Origin: Trinickia symbiotica
GTDB taxonomy: Bacteria; Pseudomonadota; Gammaproteobacteria; Burkholderiales; Burkholderiaceae
NCBI RefSeq assembly: GCF_002934455.1
Contig: NZ_PTIR01000001.1
Span: 434,001-498,000, forward strand
Reading direction: 5' to 3'
DNA length: 64,000 nucleotides
Shown in pieces: positions 42,699 through 52,232 of this stretch. The notes under the pieces were generated by a model. That model was not told the DNA's origin, did no database searches, and saw only the letters and a list, made by a program, of their open reading frames with translations. Every line of letters starts with the position of its first letter. Positions within the stretch are counted from its first letter, which is position 1. A program made the translations under genes and the position numbers.

Positions 42699-43718
42699 TC
42701 AAGCCCCTTCGCCGATTCGCAAGGCGCGTCCTTCGCGCCACGAACGCGTCGCCGCTTCGGCAAGCTCGAGCGCCTTGACGCCATCGGCGATCGTCGTCCG
42801 CACGGGCGTGCCGCGCGTCACCGCCTCGAAGAAGTGCGCGATCTCGTGCGCATAGGCCGCGCGATAACGCTCCAGGAAGAAGGGCTCGGGTACATCGGTG
42901 GAGACCGCCTTCGCCGAATACGCCGTCACCTCGGTGGGCCGCACGTTCCCGGCCTGCAGCATTCCGGCGCTGCCGAGTACCTCGAACCGCTGGTCGTAAC
43001 CATAGGCGGCGCGGCGCGTCGTATTGATCTGGCAGAGGCGTCCGCGCTTCGTGCGGATCGTGACCGCCGTCGAGTCGACGTCTCCGGCCTCCGCAATGGA
43101 CGGATCCGTCAGACAACTACCCGTCGCATGGATGGTCTCGGCTTCGTCGTCGAGAATCCAACGGAAAATGTCGAAGTCGTGAATCAGCATGTCCTTGAAA
43201 ATGCCGCCCGAGCGCTTGATGTATTCGACGGGCGGCGCGCCCGGATCGCGGCTCGTGACGACGAGCATCTCAGGCGTGCCGATTTCACCTGCATCGAGCC
43301 GGGCCTTGACGGCCGCGAAGGTTGGATCGAAACGGCGCTGAAAGCCGATCATGCAGACCACTCCGGCGCGCTCGACAGCCTGCGCACACGCTTGGGCGCG
43401 CGCCACGGTCAGGTCGGCGGGCTTTTCGCAGAAAACGTGCTTGCCGACGGTCGCGGAACGCTCGATGAGATCGGCATGCGTATCGGTGCTCGAGCAAATG
43501 ACGCTCGCGCCAACCGCGCGGTCGGCGAGCGCAACGTCGGCCTCGACCGCTTCGGCGCCGTGCTCGCGAGCCAGCGCTTCGGCCGCTTCGCGGTTGACGT
43601 CGACGACGTACTTGAGCCGCACGCCGGGCTGCCGCGCGAGATTGCCTGCATGAATGCGGCCGATGCGGCCGGCGCCGAACACCACGACGTCCATCGCGCC
43701 GTGTCCCTTCTCAGTCAT
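42699..43718 (-). CDS. iolG: inositol 2-dehydrogenase
   Basis: A 339-residue Gfo/Idh/MocA dehydrogenase that converts myo-inositol to 2-keto-myo-inositol, the entry step of the pathway. It has VVVFGAGRIGRIHAGNLA for NAD binding, Lys in FCEKPADLTVA, and KDMLIHDFDIFRWIL with catalytic Asp/His, all as in IolG. ATG at 43718 has GGAGG upstream and overlaps the rpiR stop by 8 bases. An in-frame ATG at 43748 lies inside rpiR and is less likely. Of the two dehydrogenases here this is the canonical IolG. Confidence 0.92.
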   Translation of the reverse strand: MTEKGHGAMDVVVFGAGRIGRIHAGNLARQPGVRLKYVVDVNREAAEALAREHGAEAVEADVALADRAVGASVICSSTDTHADLIERSATVGKHVFCEKPADLTVARAQACAQAVERAGVVCMIGFQRRFDPTFAAVKARLDAGEIGTPEMLVVTSRDPGAPPVEYIKRSGGIFKDMLIHDFDIFRWILDDEAETIHATGSCLTDPSIAEAGDVDSTAVTIRTKRGRLCQINTTRRAAYGYDQRFEVLGSAGMLQAGNVRPTEVTAYSAKAVSTDVPEPFFLERYRAAYAHEIAHFFEAVTRGTPVRTTIADGVKALELAEAATRSWREGRALRIGEGA

Positions 43719-44592
43719 CGTATCCTCCGGTGTCCTTGGACTCTTCAACTTTGAGTTCGAGCCTGTACGCCAATGCGATAAAGAGCGCCTGGCACAGGCA
43801 AATCGTGCTCGTCAGCGCGCGAAACGCAAACGCGCTGCCTTCCTTCACGAACAGCGGCGCGCTTGCGTAGCGCACGAGCGGCGACAGGCGGCTGTCCGTG
43901 ATGACGAGCGTCTGCGCCTGGTGATGATGGGCGAGACGCACGCAGAACTGCGTCTCGCGGCCATAAGGTTCAAAGCTGATGGCGATGACGACGTCGCCCT
44001 TTTTCACGCTGCGGATCTGCTCGCGATACATGCCGCCGAAGCCCGAGACGAGATGCACGCGCTTGGCCGTGTGCTGGAGTGCGTAGGCGATGTAGCTCGC
44101 CACCGCGAACGAGCGCCGCACGCCGACCACATAGATGTTTTCGGCTTGCTCGAGCATCGTCACGGCTTGGTCGAACAGCTCGTCGTCGAGCGATGAATCG
44201 AGTTCGTCGAGGCCGTTCTTGCACGCGACGATGAACTCGCGCGCGACGGCGCGACCTGAAAGGCGTCCCGGCTTGTCGTCGATGAGCTTGCGGATGCGCT
44301 GCTTATAGGTCTGCCCCGATGGGCTCTGCCCCGTATATGCCTGCTTGAAGACGGCCTGCAGGTCCGAGAAGCCGGAGAAGCCGAAGCGCTGCGCAAACCG
44401 CACGACGGCGGACGGGTGCACGCCGCAACTCGCCGCGATGTCGCTCGTGCGGTCCACCATCACGCTCGAGCGATGCTGCTCCAGATACGAGGCGACGCTC
44501 TTCAACTGACGCGGCAGCGACTCGTAGGAATCGGCGACACGCTGCATCAGTTCGTCGACGCTCGGTAACTCGTCGGTGCTGTCTTCCTGCAT
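43711..44592 (-). CDS. RpiR-family regulator of inositol catabolism (IolR-like)
   Basis: A 293-residue regulator. The N-terminal helix-turn-helix (about 15-90) includes TSDIAASCGVHPSAVVRFAQRFGFSGFSDLQ, and a SIS sugar-isomerase domain (about 135-265) binds the effector (AENIYVVGVRRSFAVASYIAYAL). In Sinorhizobium the RpiR-like IolR represses iol genes. Its position between the two divergent iol arms and the GGAA-N6-TTCC palindrome upstream fit the same role. It is the first gene of the minus-strand arm and overlaps iolG. Confidence 0.92.
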   Translation of the reverse strand: MQEDSTDELPSVDELMQRVADSYESLPRQLKSVASYLEQHRSSVMVDRTSDIAASCGVHPSAVVRFAQRFGFSGFSDLQAVFKQAYTGQSPSGQTYKQRIRKLIDDKPGRLSGRAVAREFIVACKNGLDELDSSLDDELFDQAVTMLEQAENIYVVGVRRSFAVASYIAYALQHTAKRVHLVSGFGGMYREQIRSVKKGDVVIAISFEPYGRETQFCVRLAHHHQAQTLVITDSRLSPLVRYASAPLFVKEGSAFAFRALTSTICLCQALFIALAYRLELKVEESKDTGGYDD

Positions 44593-44751
44593 GGCTTCCC
44601 TTCCTCGTCGTTCCCTGCCAGTCCGCTCGCGCCTGGGCGTTCGAGCTGATATGCCGCCATCGTTCCCGCCATTGCGTTTACGGTCGCGCTCGCCGCGCGA
44701 TGCGCTTCGGACCGCGCGGCAAGCCGCTCATGCGAGAAGCGATTGATGCCG

Positions 44752-44757
44752 ATTATA
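44752..44757 (-). promoter_or_regulatory. -10 element of rpiR-iolG
   Basis: TATAAT on the minus strand. The matching -35 region (about 44774-44781) falls within the left arm of the operator palindrome, which suggests direct repression of this arm, including the regulator itself. The leader to the rpiR ATG would be about 150 bases. Confidence 0.5.
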
Positions 44758-44771
44758 GGCAACGGCACGAC

Positions 44772-44795
44772 GAAATGGAATGGATTTTCCATTTC
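44772..44795. promoter_or_regulatory. candidate IolR/RpiR operator (GGAA-N6-TTCC)
   Basis: GAAATGGAA, six bases (TGGATT), TTCCATTTC: perfect 9-base arms whose core is GGAA-N6-TTCC. This is the motif I recall being reported for IolR of Sinorhizobium meliloti. It is the only such site I found between the two arms. Confidence 0.7.
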
Positions 44796-44815
44796 TTTCA
44801 GCGATGAAATTTTCT

Positions 44816-44844
44816 TTGCAATTCGCCGGAAGTTCGCCTACTCT
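44816..44844 (+). promoter_or_regulatory. candidate promoter of the inositol transporter operon
   Basis: TTGCAA (44816-44821), 17 bases, TACTCT (44839-44844). Four of six -35 and about three of six -10 positions match the sigma-70 consensus with ideal spacing. The operator lies about 20 bases upstream of the -35. Confidence 0.45.
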
Positions 44845-44915
44845 TTCCGTGAACGGCTCACCTACCGTTTCACCGTGCCGTTCGAGACAACATAACTTCC
44901 AACAGGTGGAGACAA

Positions 44916-45974
44916 ATGAGACTTGGCAACCGCAAGGCCGCGCTGAAGACGCTCGCCGCAACGCTCGTTTCGGGGCTCGCACTCGCATTCGGCCCGTTCG
45001 CCGCACCGGCCGCGCAAGCTGCCGACGCGCACTTCGTCCTGATCAGCCACGCGCCCGATTCCGATTCGTGGTGGAACACGATCAAGAATGCGATCAAGCA
45101 GGCCGACGAGGACTTCAATGTTCAGACCGATTACCGGAACCCGCCGAACGGCGATCTTTCGGATATGTCGCGACTGATTGAGCAAGCCGCCGCGCGCAAC
45201 TATGACGGCGTGATCGTGACGATCGCCGATTACGACGTGCTGAAAAGCGCGATCAAGAAGGTGACGGACAAGCACATCCCGCTCGTGACGATCAACTCGG
45301 GCACCGAGAAGCAGAGCAAGGAGCTCGGCGCCATCATGCACATCGGCCAGCCCGAATATGCTGCCGGTCATGCGGCCGGAGAGAAGGCGAAGGCGGCCGG
45401 CGTGAAGTCGTTCCTCTGCGTCAACCACTACGCGACGAACCCGGCATCGTTCGAGCGTTGCCGCGGCTTTGCGGAGGCACTCGGCGTCGACTTCAAGAGC
45501 TCGACCCTCGATGCGGGCACGGACCCGACGGGCATCCAGACGAAGGTCGAAGCCTATCTGCGCAACCACCCGGACACGGGCGGCGTCCTGGCGCTCGGGC
45601 CGAATTCGGCGGAGCCGACGATCAAGGCGCTCAAGAACATGGGCAAGGCCGGCAAGATCTGGTTCGCGACGTTCGACTTCTCGGATGACATCGCGAAGGG
45701 CATTCAGGATGGCACGATCCAGTTCGCGATCGACCAGCAGCCGTACCTGCAAGGCTATATCCCCGTCGCCGTCCTCGCGATCGTGAAGAAGGACCACGTG
45801 ACGGACCCGGCCAAGATCGAAAAGATTCTGCAAGGCAACGAGAAATTCAAGAAGCGCCTTGCGGAGTATGGGCTCCAGCCCGTCTATGACCCGACGACGA
45901 TCCGCTCGGGCCCCGGCTTCATCACGAAGGACAACATCGACAAAGTCGTCAAATTCGCCGGCCAGTACCGCTGA
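44916..45974 (+). CDS. sugar ABC transporter periplasmic binding protein, probably for inositol
   Basis: A 352-residue type I periplasmic binding protein of the ribose/FrcB class. The signal peptide ends near AAQAADAHF. Characteristic parts are SDSWWNTIKNAIKQADEDFNV, NYDGVIVTIADYDVLKSAI, and a FDFSDDIAKGIQDGTIQFAIDQQPYLQGYI hinge/ligand segment. GTGGAG lies 8 bases before the ATG at 44916. As first gene of the plus-strand iol arm it most likely binds myo-inositol. The substrate is inferred from context. Confidence 0.92.
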   Translation: MRLGNRKAALKTLAATLVSGLALAFGPFAAPAAQAADAHFVLISHAPDSDSWWNTIKNAIKQADEDFNVQTDYRNPPNGDLSDMSRLIEQAAARNYDGVIVTIADYDVLKSAIKKVTDKHIPLVTINSGTEKQSKELGAIMHIGQPEYAAGHAAGEKAKAAGVKSFLCVNHYATNPASFERCRGFAEALGVDFKSSTLDAGTDPTGIQTKVEAYLRNHPDTGGVLALGPNSAEPTIKALKNMGKAGKIWFATFDFSDDIAKGIQDGTIQFAIDQQPYLQGYIPVAVLAIVKKDHVTDPAKIEKILQGNEKFKKRLAEYGLQPVYDPTTIRSGPGFITKDNIDKVVKFAGQYR

Positions 45975-46101
45975 AGCAGCAAGCAGGCAGCCATGCTTGC
46001 CCGCCAGGCGTAGTTTCAACTTTGAACCAGCTTTAGCGCGGCGAGGACCGGGCGGCCGGGGAGCGCCTCTTCCGGTTCGCCGCGCGCTTAGGAGACATTC
46101 G

Positions 46102-47280
46102 ATGGGCGTCGTCGACCACTTCCACCACGGCAACGTGAGCAAGCCCGAGCAGTCGAGCCCCCCGGCGGGCAGCGTGCCTGCCGTCCCAACCGCCGCCGAC
46201 GAGCGCTTGCGCCGCGAATCGTGGTTCAAGCACCTGCTCGGCCGACCCGAGTTCGCGGCGCTCGCCGGCACGGTCATGGTCTTCATCGTCTTCGCGATCG
46301 GCGCGGGCGATTCGGGCATGTTCAACCTCGACGGGATCATGAACTGGTCGCAGGTCGCGGCCTATCTCGGCATCCTCGCCGTCGGCGCGTGCCTGCTCAT
46401 GATCGCGGGCGAGTTCGATCTATCGATCGGCTCGATGATCGGCTTCGCGGGAATGATGGTCGCGCTGCCGACGATGTATTTTCACTGGCCGATCGAGCTC
46501 GCGATTCTCTTCGCGTTCGCCGGGTCGATGGCGCTCGGCGCGCTGAACGGCTACCTCGTCATGCGCACGAGACTGCCCTCGTTCATCGTGACGCTCGCGT
46601 TCCTTTTCATTCTGCGCGGACTCACGCTCGCCCTCTCGGTCATGTTCGCCGACCGCACGATCATTTCGGGTGTCGGCGACGTGGCCGCGAAGAGCGCCCT
46701 CGCCCATGCGCTGTTCCAAGGCGTCGCCTTTCACGGCTTTTTCACGTGGCTCGGCCACATCGGTCTCGTCAAGCTGCTCGACAACGGCCAGCCGCTCGTG
46801 CCGGGCGTGCCGAAGGTCATCGTCTGGTGGTTCGCGCTCGCCGCGATCGGCGCCTTCACGCTCGCCAAGACCCGCTTCGGCAACTGGATCTTCGCGGTGG
46901 GCGGCGATGCGAATGCCGCGAAGAACGTCGGTGTGCCCGTCAAGAGCGTCAAGATCCGCCTCTTCGTGCTGACCGCATTCTGCTCGTGCCTGTTCGCCGT
47001 TCTGCAAGTTTGCGACATCGGCTCGGCCGCCGCGGACCGCGGACTGCAAAAGGAGTTCGAGGCGATCATCGCGGCCGTCATCGGCGGCACGCTGCTCACG
47101 GGCGGCTATGGCTCCGTCGTCGGCGCGTCCTTCGGCGCGCTGATCTTCGGCGTCGTGCAGATCGGCATCAGCTACACGAACATCGACTCGGACTGGTTCC
47201 GCGTCTTCCTCGGCATCATGCTGCTCTTCGCCGTGCTCTTCAATCACTACGTCCGCAGCCGCGTGGCGGCCTCGCGCTAA
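46102..47280 (+). CDS. sugar ABC transporter permease, probably for inositol
   Basis: A 392-residue permease of the ribose/FrcC family (BPD_transp_2) with about nine membrane helices. Family marks are LLMIAGEFDLSIGSMIGFAGMM, LPSFIVTLAFLFILRGLTLAL, and IIAAVIGGTLLTGGYGSVVGASFGAL near the end, which includes the ATPase-contacting loop. ATG at 46102 has AGGAG upstream. The first 45 residues are a hydrophilic tail. A gap of 127 bases separates it from the binding protein gene. Confidence 0.92.
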   Translation: MGVVDHFHHGNVSKPEQSSPPAGSVPAVPTAADERLRRESWFKHLLGRPEFAALAGTVMVFIVFAIGAGDSGMFNLDGIMNWSQVAAYLGILAVGACLLMIAGEFDLSIGSMIGFAGMMVALPTMYFHWPIELAILFAFAGSMALGALNGYLVMRTRLPSFIVTLAFLFILRGLTLALSVMFADRTIISGVGDVAAKSALAHALFQGVAFHGFFTWLGHIGLVKLLDNGQPLVPGVPKVIVWWFALAAIGAFTLAKTRFGNWIFAVGGDANAAKNVGVPVKSVKIRLFVLTAFCSCLFAVLQVCDIGSAAADRGLQKEFEAIIAAVIGGTLLTGGYGSVVGASFGALIFGVVQIGISYTNIDSDWFRVFLGIMLLFAVLFNHYVRSRVAASR

Positions 47281-47318
47281 ACGCCGAACGTTGAACGTCG
47301 AACGTAACGGAGAACATC

Positions 47319-48173
47319 ATGACCACCACCGTACCGAACACAGAATCCGCGAAAGAGGTGAAGACGTCGGTCGAAGCCGTGCCTGAACAAGCCGACTACA
47401 TCCTCGCCCTCGAGAGCGTCAGCCGCTATTTCGGCAACGTGATTGCATTGAAAGATGTGACGCTGCGGCTGCGCCGCGGTGAAGTGCATTGCCTGCTCGG
47501 GGACAACGGCGCGGGCAAATCGACACTGATCAAGACGCTCGCCGGCGTCCATCAGCCGAGCGAAGGCGCCTACCTCGTCGACGGCGAGCCCGTGCATTTC
47601 GCGTCGCCCAAAGACGCGCTCGATCGCGGCATCGCCACCGTTTATCAGGACCTCGCGCTGGTGCCGCTGCTGTCGGTCGCGCGCAACTTCTTCATGGGCC
47701 GCGAGCCGCAAAAGAAGCGCTTCGGCCTCGTCAACGTCATGGACATCGAGACGGCCGCGACGACGGCGCGCGACAAGCTGGCCGAAATGGGCATTCACGT
47801 GCGCGACGCGAACCAGCCGATCGGCACGATGTCGGGCGGCGAGCGTCAATGCCTCGCGATCGCGCGCGCGATCCATTTCGGCGCACGCGTGCTGATCCTC
47901 GACGAGCCGACGGCCGCGCTCGGCGTCAAGCAAAGCTTCAATGTGCTGAAGCTGATTCATAAGGCGCGCGAGCGCGGCATCTCGGTCATCTTCATCACGC
48001 ACAACGTCCATCACGCCTACCCGATCGGCGACTCGTTCACGCTGCTCAACCGCGGACGCTCGATGGGCACGTTCACGAAGGAAACGATCAGCAAGGACGC
48101 CGTGCTCGACATGATGGCCGGCGGCGCCGAGATGCAAAAGATGATCGCCGAGCTCGACGGCGCCACGATTTGA
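47319..48173 (+). CDS. sugar ABC transporter ATP-binding protein, probably for inositol
   Basis: A 284-residue ATPase with a single nucleotide-binding domain, like FrcA and unlike the double-domain RbsA/XylG type. Walker [11 protein letters not shown]-loop VYQDLAL, signature [14 protein letters not shown], Walker [12 protein letters not shown] and H-loop ITHN are all intact. A 25-residue tail precedes the domain. ATG at 47319 has GGAG upstream. With single-domain build, two copies would serve each transporter. Confidence 0.92.
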   Translation: MTTTVPNTESAKEVKTSVEAVPEQADYILALESVSRYFGNVIALKDVTLRLRRGEVHCLLGDNGAGKSTLIKTLAGVHQPSEGAYLVDGEPVHFASPKDALDRGIATVYQDLALVPLLSVARNFFMGREPQKKRFGLVNVMDIETAATTARDKLAEMGIHVRDANQPIGTMSGGERQCLAIARAIHFGARVLILDEPTAALGVKQSFNVLKLIHKARERGISVIFITHNVHHAYPIGDSFTLLNRGRSMGTFTKETISKDAVLDMMAGGAEMQKMIAELDGATI

Positions 48174-48216
48174 CGCTTCGGCGCGATAAAAGCATACCGC
48201 TTACTCAGGACTTTCC

Positions 48217-50238
48217 ATGGCTGCTTCCCACGACTCCCCTGCCGGTGCGACCCCCAACGCGAGCCGCTTCGCGCCCAACCGGACGCGCGACATCATCTGC
48301 CTAGGGCGGCTCGCCGTCGATCTCTACGCAGAGCAGATCGGCGCGCGCCTCGAAGACGTCTCGAGCTTCGCGAAGTACCTGGGCGGCTCCTCGGCGAACA
48401 TCGCGTTCGGCTGCGCGCGCCTGGGGCTCGCCTCGGCGATGCTCGCGCGCGTCGGCAACGATCACATGGGCCGCTTCCTCACCGAAACGCTCACGCAAGA
48501 AGGCTGCGACGTGAGCCATACACGCATCGATCCGGACCGCCTGACCGCCCTCGTCCTGCTCGGCATCAAGGACCGCGATACGTTCCCGCTCATCTTCTAT
48601 CGCGAGAATTGCGCCGATATGGCGATCGACGAAAGCGACTTCGACGAAGCGTTCATCGCCTCGAGCAAGGCGCTCTTGATCACAGGCACGCACTTCTCCA
48701 CCGAGCGCGTGAACCGCGCAAGCCGCCGGGCACTGGAATACGCGCGCCGCAATCAGGTGCGCACGGTGCTCGACATCGACTATCGCCCCGTGCTCTGGGG
48801 CCTGACCGGAAAGGCCGACGGCGAAACGCGCTTCGTCGCGAGCGAAAGCGTGACCGCGCACCTGCAGGGCATCTTGCCGCTCTTCGATCTCGTGATCGGT
48901 ACCGAGGAAGAGTTTCGCATCGCGGGCGGCAAGCACGAACTCATCGATGCGCTGGCGATGGTGCGCGCGGTGACGAGCGCAACGCTCGTCGTCAAGCGCG
49001 GGCCGCTGGGCTGCACGATCATCGACGGCAGGGTGCCCGCCTCCATCGACGACGCACCGACCTATCGCGGCGTCGAAGTGGAAGTGCTCAACGTGCTCGG
49101 CGCCGGCGATGCGTTCGCGTCCGGGTTTCTTTCCGAGTGGCTGCGTGACGCGCCGCTCGAGCGTTGCGCGCATACCGCCAACATCTGCGGCGCGCTCGTC
49201 GTCTCGCGGCATGGCTGCGCGCCGGCCATGCCGACACCGGCCGAGCTCGATTACTTCCGCGCGGCGGCCGAGCGCGATCCGCTCAAGATGCGCAGGCCTG
49301 ATCGCGATGCAACGCTCGCGCGCCTGCATCGCGTGAGCGTGAAGCGCCGTGTTTGGGACGAAGTGCTCGGGTTCGCATTCGATCATCGCAATCAGTTCTT
49401 CGAGCTCGCGCAACAAACGGGCGCGAGCGAAGACCGGATTTCGCGGCTGAAGCAACTCTTCGTGGAAGCCGTCGGCGAAACCGAACGCTCGCTGGGTCTC
49501 GAAGGCCGCATCGGCGTCCTCATCGACGATCGCTACGGCCAGGACGCGCTCAATGCCGCCACGGGCCGCGGATGGTGGATCGGCAGACCCGTCGAGTTGC
49601 CGGGCTCGATGCCGCTCGTCTTCGATCACGGCCGTTCGATCGGCACGACGCTTGCCAGCTGGCCGCGCGATCATGTCGTCAAGTGCCTCGTTCACTATCA
49701 CCCCGATCACCCGCTCGAGGAACGGCTCGAGCAGGAAGCGCAGCTGCGCGCGCTTTACGACACCGTCCAGGCAAGCGGCCACGAACTCCTGCTCGAGGTC
49801 ATCCCGCCGAAGCGGCCCTCGTTGCCCGATGCGCCGGACACCGTCTATCGCGCGCTGAAGCGGCTCTATAACCTCGGTATCCAGCCGGAATGGTGGAAGC
49901 TCGCGCCGATGGAGTCTCAGCAGTGGAAAGCGATCGATGCGCTGATTGCGGAACGCGATCCGTATTGTCGCGGTGTGGTGCTGCTTGGGCTGTCCGCCGC
50001 TGTCGATCAGTTGAGCGAGGGCTTCCGGGCAGCGGCCGCATCGACGACCTGCAAGGGCTTCACCGTCGGCCGTACGATTTTTCATGAGCCGAGCCGCGCG
50101 TGGCTTGCCGGCGAGATCGACGACAAAGAGGTCGTCGCCAGCGTGCGCGGCACGTTCGAAACGCTGATAGGCGCATGGCGCGCGGCGCGCGCGGGCACGC
50201 CGCCGCACTCCGCCAGCGCCCGCAAGGAGGCAGCATGA
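48217..50238 (+). CDS. iolC: bifunctional 5-dehydro-2-deoxygluconokinase / DKGP aldolase (IolC fused to DUF2090)
   Basis: A 673-residue fusion. Residues about 25-345 are a PfkB kinase with GGSSANIAFGCARLG and the catalytic ATP site NVLGAGDAFASGFL. They would phosphorylate 5-dehydro-2-deoxy-gluconate. Residues about 365-650 are a DUF2090 domain (RIGVLIDDRYGQDALNAATGRGWWIG) that stands in for the separate aldolase IolJ, cleaving the phosphate to malonate semialdehyde and glycerone phosphate. The stop overlaps the iolD start (ATGA, 50235-50238). The fused form is common in proteobacteria. Confidence 0.93.
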   Translation: MAASHDSPAGATPNASRFAPNRTRDIICLGRLAVDLYAEQIGARLEDVSSFAKYLGGSSANIAFGCARLGLASAMLARVGNDHMGRFLTETLTQEGCDVSHTRIDPDRLTALVLLGIKDRDTFPLIFYRENCADMAIDESDFDEAFIASSKALLITGTHFSTERVNRASRRALEYARRNQVRTVLDIDYRPVLWGLTGKADGETRFVASESVTAHLQGILPLFDLVIGTEEEFRIAGGKHELIDALAMVRAVTSATLVVKRGPLGCTIIDGRVPASIDDAPTYRGVEVEVLNVLGAGDAFASGFLSEWLRDAPLERCAHTANICGALVVSRHGCAPAMPTPAELDYFRAAAERDPLKMRRPDRDATLARLHRVSVKRRVWDEVLGFAFDHRNQFFELAQQTGASEDRISRLKQLFVEAVGETERSLGLEGRIGVLIDDRYGQDALNAATGRGWWIGRPVELPGSMPLVFDHGRSIGTTLASWPRDHVVKCLVHYHPDHPLEERLEQEAQLRALYDTVQASGHELLLEVIPPKRPSLPDAPDTVYRALKRLYNLGIQPEWWKLAPMESQQWKAIDALIAERDPYCRGVVLLGLSAAVDQLSEGFRAAAASTTCKGFTVGRTIFHEPSRAWLAGEIDDKEVVASVRGTFETLIGAWRAARAGTPPHSASARKEAA

Positions 50239-52166
50239 ACGGTCCAGCCATCTCCGTGAGGGAGGGCACCACAAGCGTGGCGGCGGCGGGCACCACGGTC
50301 CGCCTGACGGCGGCGCAGGCGCTCGTCCGCTATCTCGCCGCGCAGCGCGTCGCGCTCGGCGACTGCAGCGGCGCCTCAGAGACGGTCTCCCTCTTCGGCG
50401 GCGTGTTCGCGATCTTCGGCCATGGCAACGTTGCCGGCCTCGGCGAGGCGCTCTATCAACATCGCGAAGTGCTGCCGACCCTGCGCGCGCACAACGAGCA
50501 GGCGATGGCGCACGCTGCGATCGCGTACGCAAAGGCGCATTTCAGGCGGCGCATGATGGCCGTGACGACTTCGATCGGCCCGGGCGCGACCAATCTCGTG
50601 ACAGCCGCGGCGCTCGCGCACGTGAACCGCCTGCCGGTCCTGCTGCTGCCGGGCGACATCTTCGTCTCGCGCGCGCCGGATCCGGTCCTGCAGCAAGTCG
50701 AGGACTTTCAGGACGGCGGCATTTCGGCGAACGATACGCTGAAGCCTGTCTCGCGCTATTTCGATCGTATCGTCCACCCGGCGCAACTCTTGACGGCGCT
50801 GCCGCGCGCGCTGCGCGTGCTGACCGATGCCGCGCTGTGCGGCCCTGTCACGCTCGCCATGCCGCAGGACGTCCAGACGATGGCGTTCGACTATCCCGTC
50901 GAGTTCTTCGAAACACGCGTCGCCCATTTCGCGGCTCCCGCGCCGAGCCCGGTCGAGCTCGATGTCGCCGTCGAGCGCCTCGCGCGCGCCTCGCGCCCCA
51001 TGATCGTCGCGGGCGGCGGCGTCCTCTATAGCGAAGGCGCCACGCGAGCGCTGCGCGAGTTCGCCGAGCGCCACGGTGTGCCGGTCGGCGAAACGCAGGC
51101 CGGCAAAGGTGCGCTCCCGTGGGATCATCCGCTCAACGTCGGTGCGGTCGGCGTGACGGGCTCGAGCGCGGCGAACGCGCTCGCGCATGACGCCGATTGC
51201 GTGCTCGCGATCGGTACGCGGTTGCAGGATTTCACGACGGGCTCGAATACGCTGTTTGCGCACGCCGATGTCGTTTGCGTCAACGCGAACCTGTTCGACG
51301 GTATCAAGCATCGCGCGCTTCCCGTCGTGGCTGACGCGTGCGCCGCGCTCGATGCGCTGAGCGCCTGTCTTGCCGATTGGACCGCGAGCGATGCGTGGGC
51401 CGAGCGGGCGCGCACGCTCGCGATCGATTGGCGCGAGACGGTGCGACGCCGCACCCATGCGGAGCCGCAACCGGGCAACCTGCCTTATGACGCCGACGTG
51501 ATCGGCGCAATCCAGCGCTCGGCGGCACGCTCGCCCGAGAACGACATCGTCGTCTGCGCGGCGGGCACGCTGCCCGCCGAGCTCCACAAGCTCTGGCGCG
51601 CGGGCCGCCCCGGGGCCTACCACGTCGAATACGGCTACTCGTGCATGGGCTACGAGATCGCGGGCGGCTTGGGCGCCAAGCTCGCGCGGCCCGAGCGCGA
51701 GGTCGTCGTAGTCGTCGGCGACGGCAGCTATCTGATGATGAATAGCGAGATCGCCACATCGGTCATGCTCGGCGCGAAGCTGATCATCGTCGTGCTCGAC
51801 AACCGCGGCTACGGCTGCATCAACCGGCTGCAGCAGGCTTGCGGCGGCGCGCCCTTCAACAACCTGCTCGACGATTGTCTGCAAGGCCCGCTCGGCGCGC
51901 CCGATATCGACTTCGCCGCGCACGCGCGCTCGCTCGGGGCCAACGCCGAGCACGTCGCGAACGTCACCGAGCTCGAGGCCGCGCTTCATCGTGCGCGTGC
52001 ATCGGACCGGACGAGCGTGCTCGTCATCGATACCGATCCCGCCCGCGCGACCGAGGACGGGGGCTGGTGGTGGGAAGTCGCCGTTCCTGCCGTATCGACG
52101 CGCGAACAGGTGCGCGATGCGCGTGCGGCTTACGAAACGAAGGTGGCAGAGCGCAAGCGAGGCTGA
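50235..52166 (+). CDS. iolD: 3D-(3,5/4)-trihydroxycyclohexane-1,2-dione acylhydrolase
   Basis: A 643-residue thiamine-diphosphate enzyme that opens the ring of the inositol intermediate. The cofactor-glutamate region is LRAHNEQAMAHAAIAYAKA, the central domain is FDYPVEFFETRV onward, and the ThDP motif is GDGSYLMMNSEIATSVML with LDNRGYGCINRLQQ. ATG at 50235 has AGGAGG upstream and overlaps the iolC stop. iolE follows 66 bases after the stop. Confidence 0.95.
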   Translation: MNGPAISVREGTTSVAAAGTTVRLTAAQALVRYLAAQRVALGDCSGASETVSLFGGVFAIFGHGNVAGLGEALYQHREVLPTLRAHNEQAMAHAAIAYAKAHFRRRMMAVTTSIGPGATNLVTAAALAHVNRLPVLLLPGDIFVSRAPDPVLQQVEDFQDGGISANDTLKPVSRYFDRIVHPAQLLTALPRALRVLTDAALCGPVTLAMPQDVQTMAFDYPVEFFETRVAHFAAPAPSPVELDVAVERLARASRPMIVAGGGVLYSEGATRALREFAERHGVPVGETQAGKGALPWDHPLNVGAVGVTGSSAANALAHDADCVLAIGTRLQDFTTGSNTLFAHADVVCVNANLFDGIKHRALPVVADACAALDALSACLADWTASDAWAERARTLAIDWRETVRRRTHAEPQPGNLPYDADVIGAIQRSAARSPENDIVVCAAGTLPAELHKLWRAGRPGAYHVEYGYSCMGYEIAGGLGAKLARPEREVVVVVGDGSYLMMNSEIATSVMLGAKLIIVVLDNRGYGCINRLQQACGGAPFNNLLDDCLQGPLGAPDIDFAAHARSLGANAEHVANVTELEAALHRARASDRTSVLVIDTDPARATEDGGWWWEVAVPAVSTREQVRDARAAYETKVAERKRG

Positions 52167-52232
52167 CGAAAGGCACCGAGCCGCCGCCATGACACCTTAC
52201 GCAACATCACGTCATTGATTAAAGGATTGAGC

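Larger units (their letters stand above)
44593..44915. other. divergent control region of the iol locus
   Basis: About 320 bases between rpiR and the transporter genes. It contains the RpiR-type operator (44772-44795), a minus-strand -10 (44752-44757) and a plus-strand promoter candidate (44816-44844). No gene is supported. Its composition is more AT-rich than its surroundings near 44770-44850. Confidence 0.6.

Noticed and set aside
48301-50532. Long minus-strand frame opposite iolC
   Set aside because: GC shadow of the PfkB-DUF2090 gene, with no domain recognisable.
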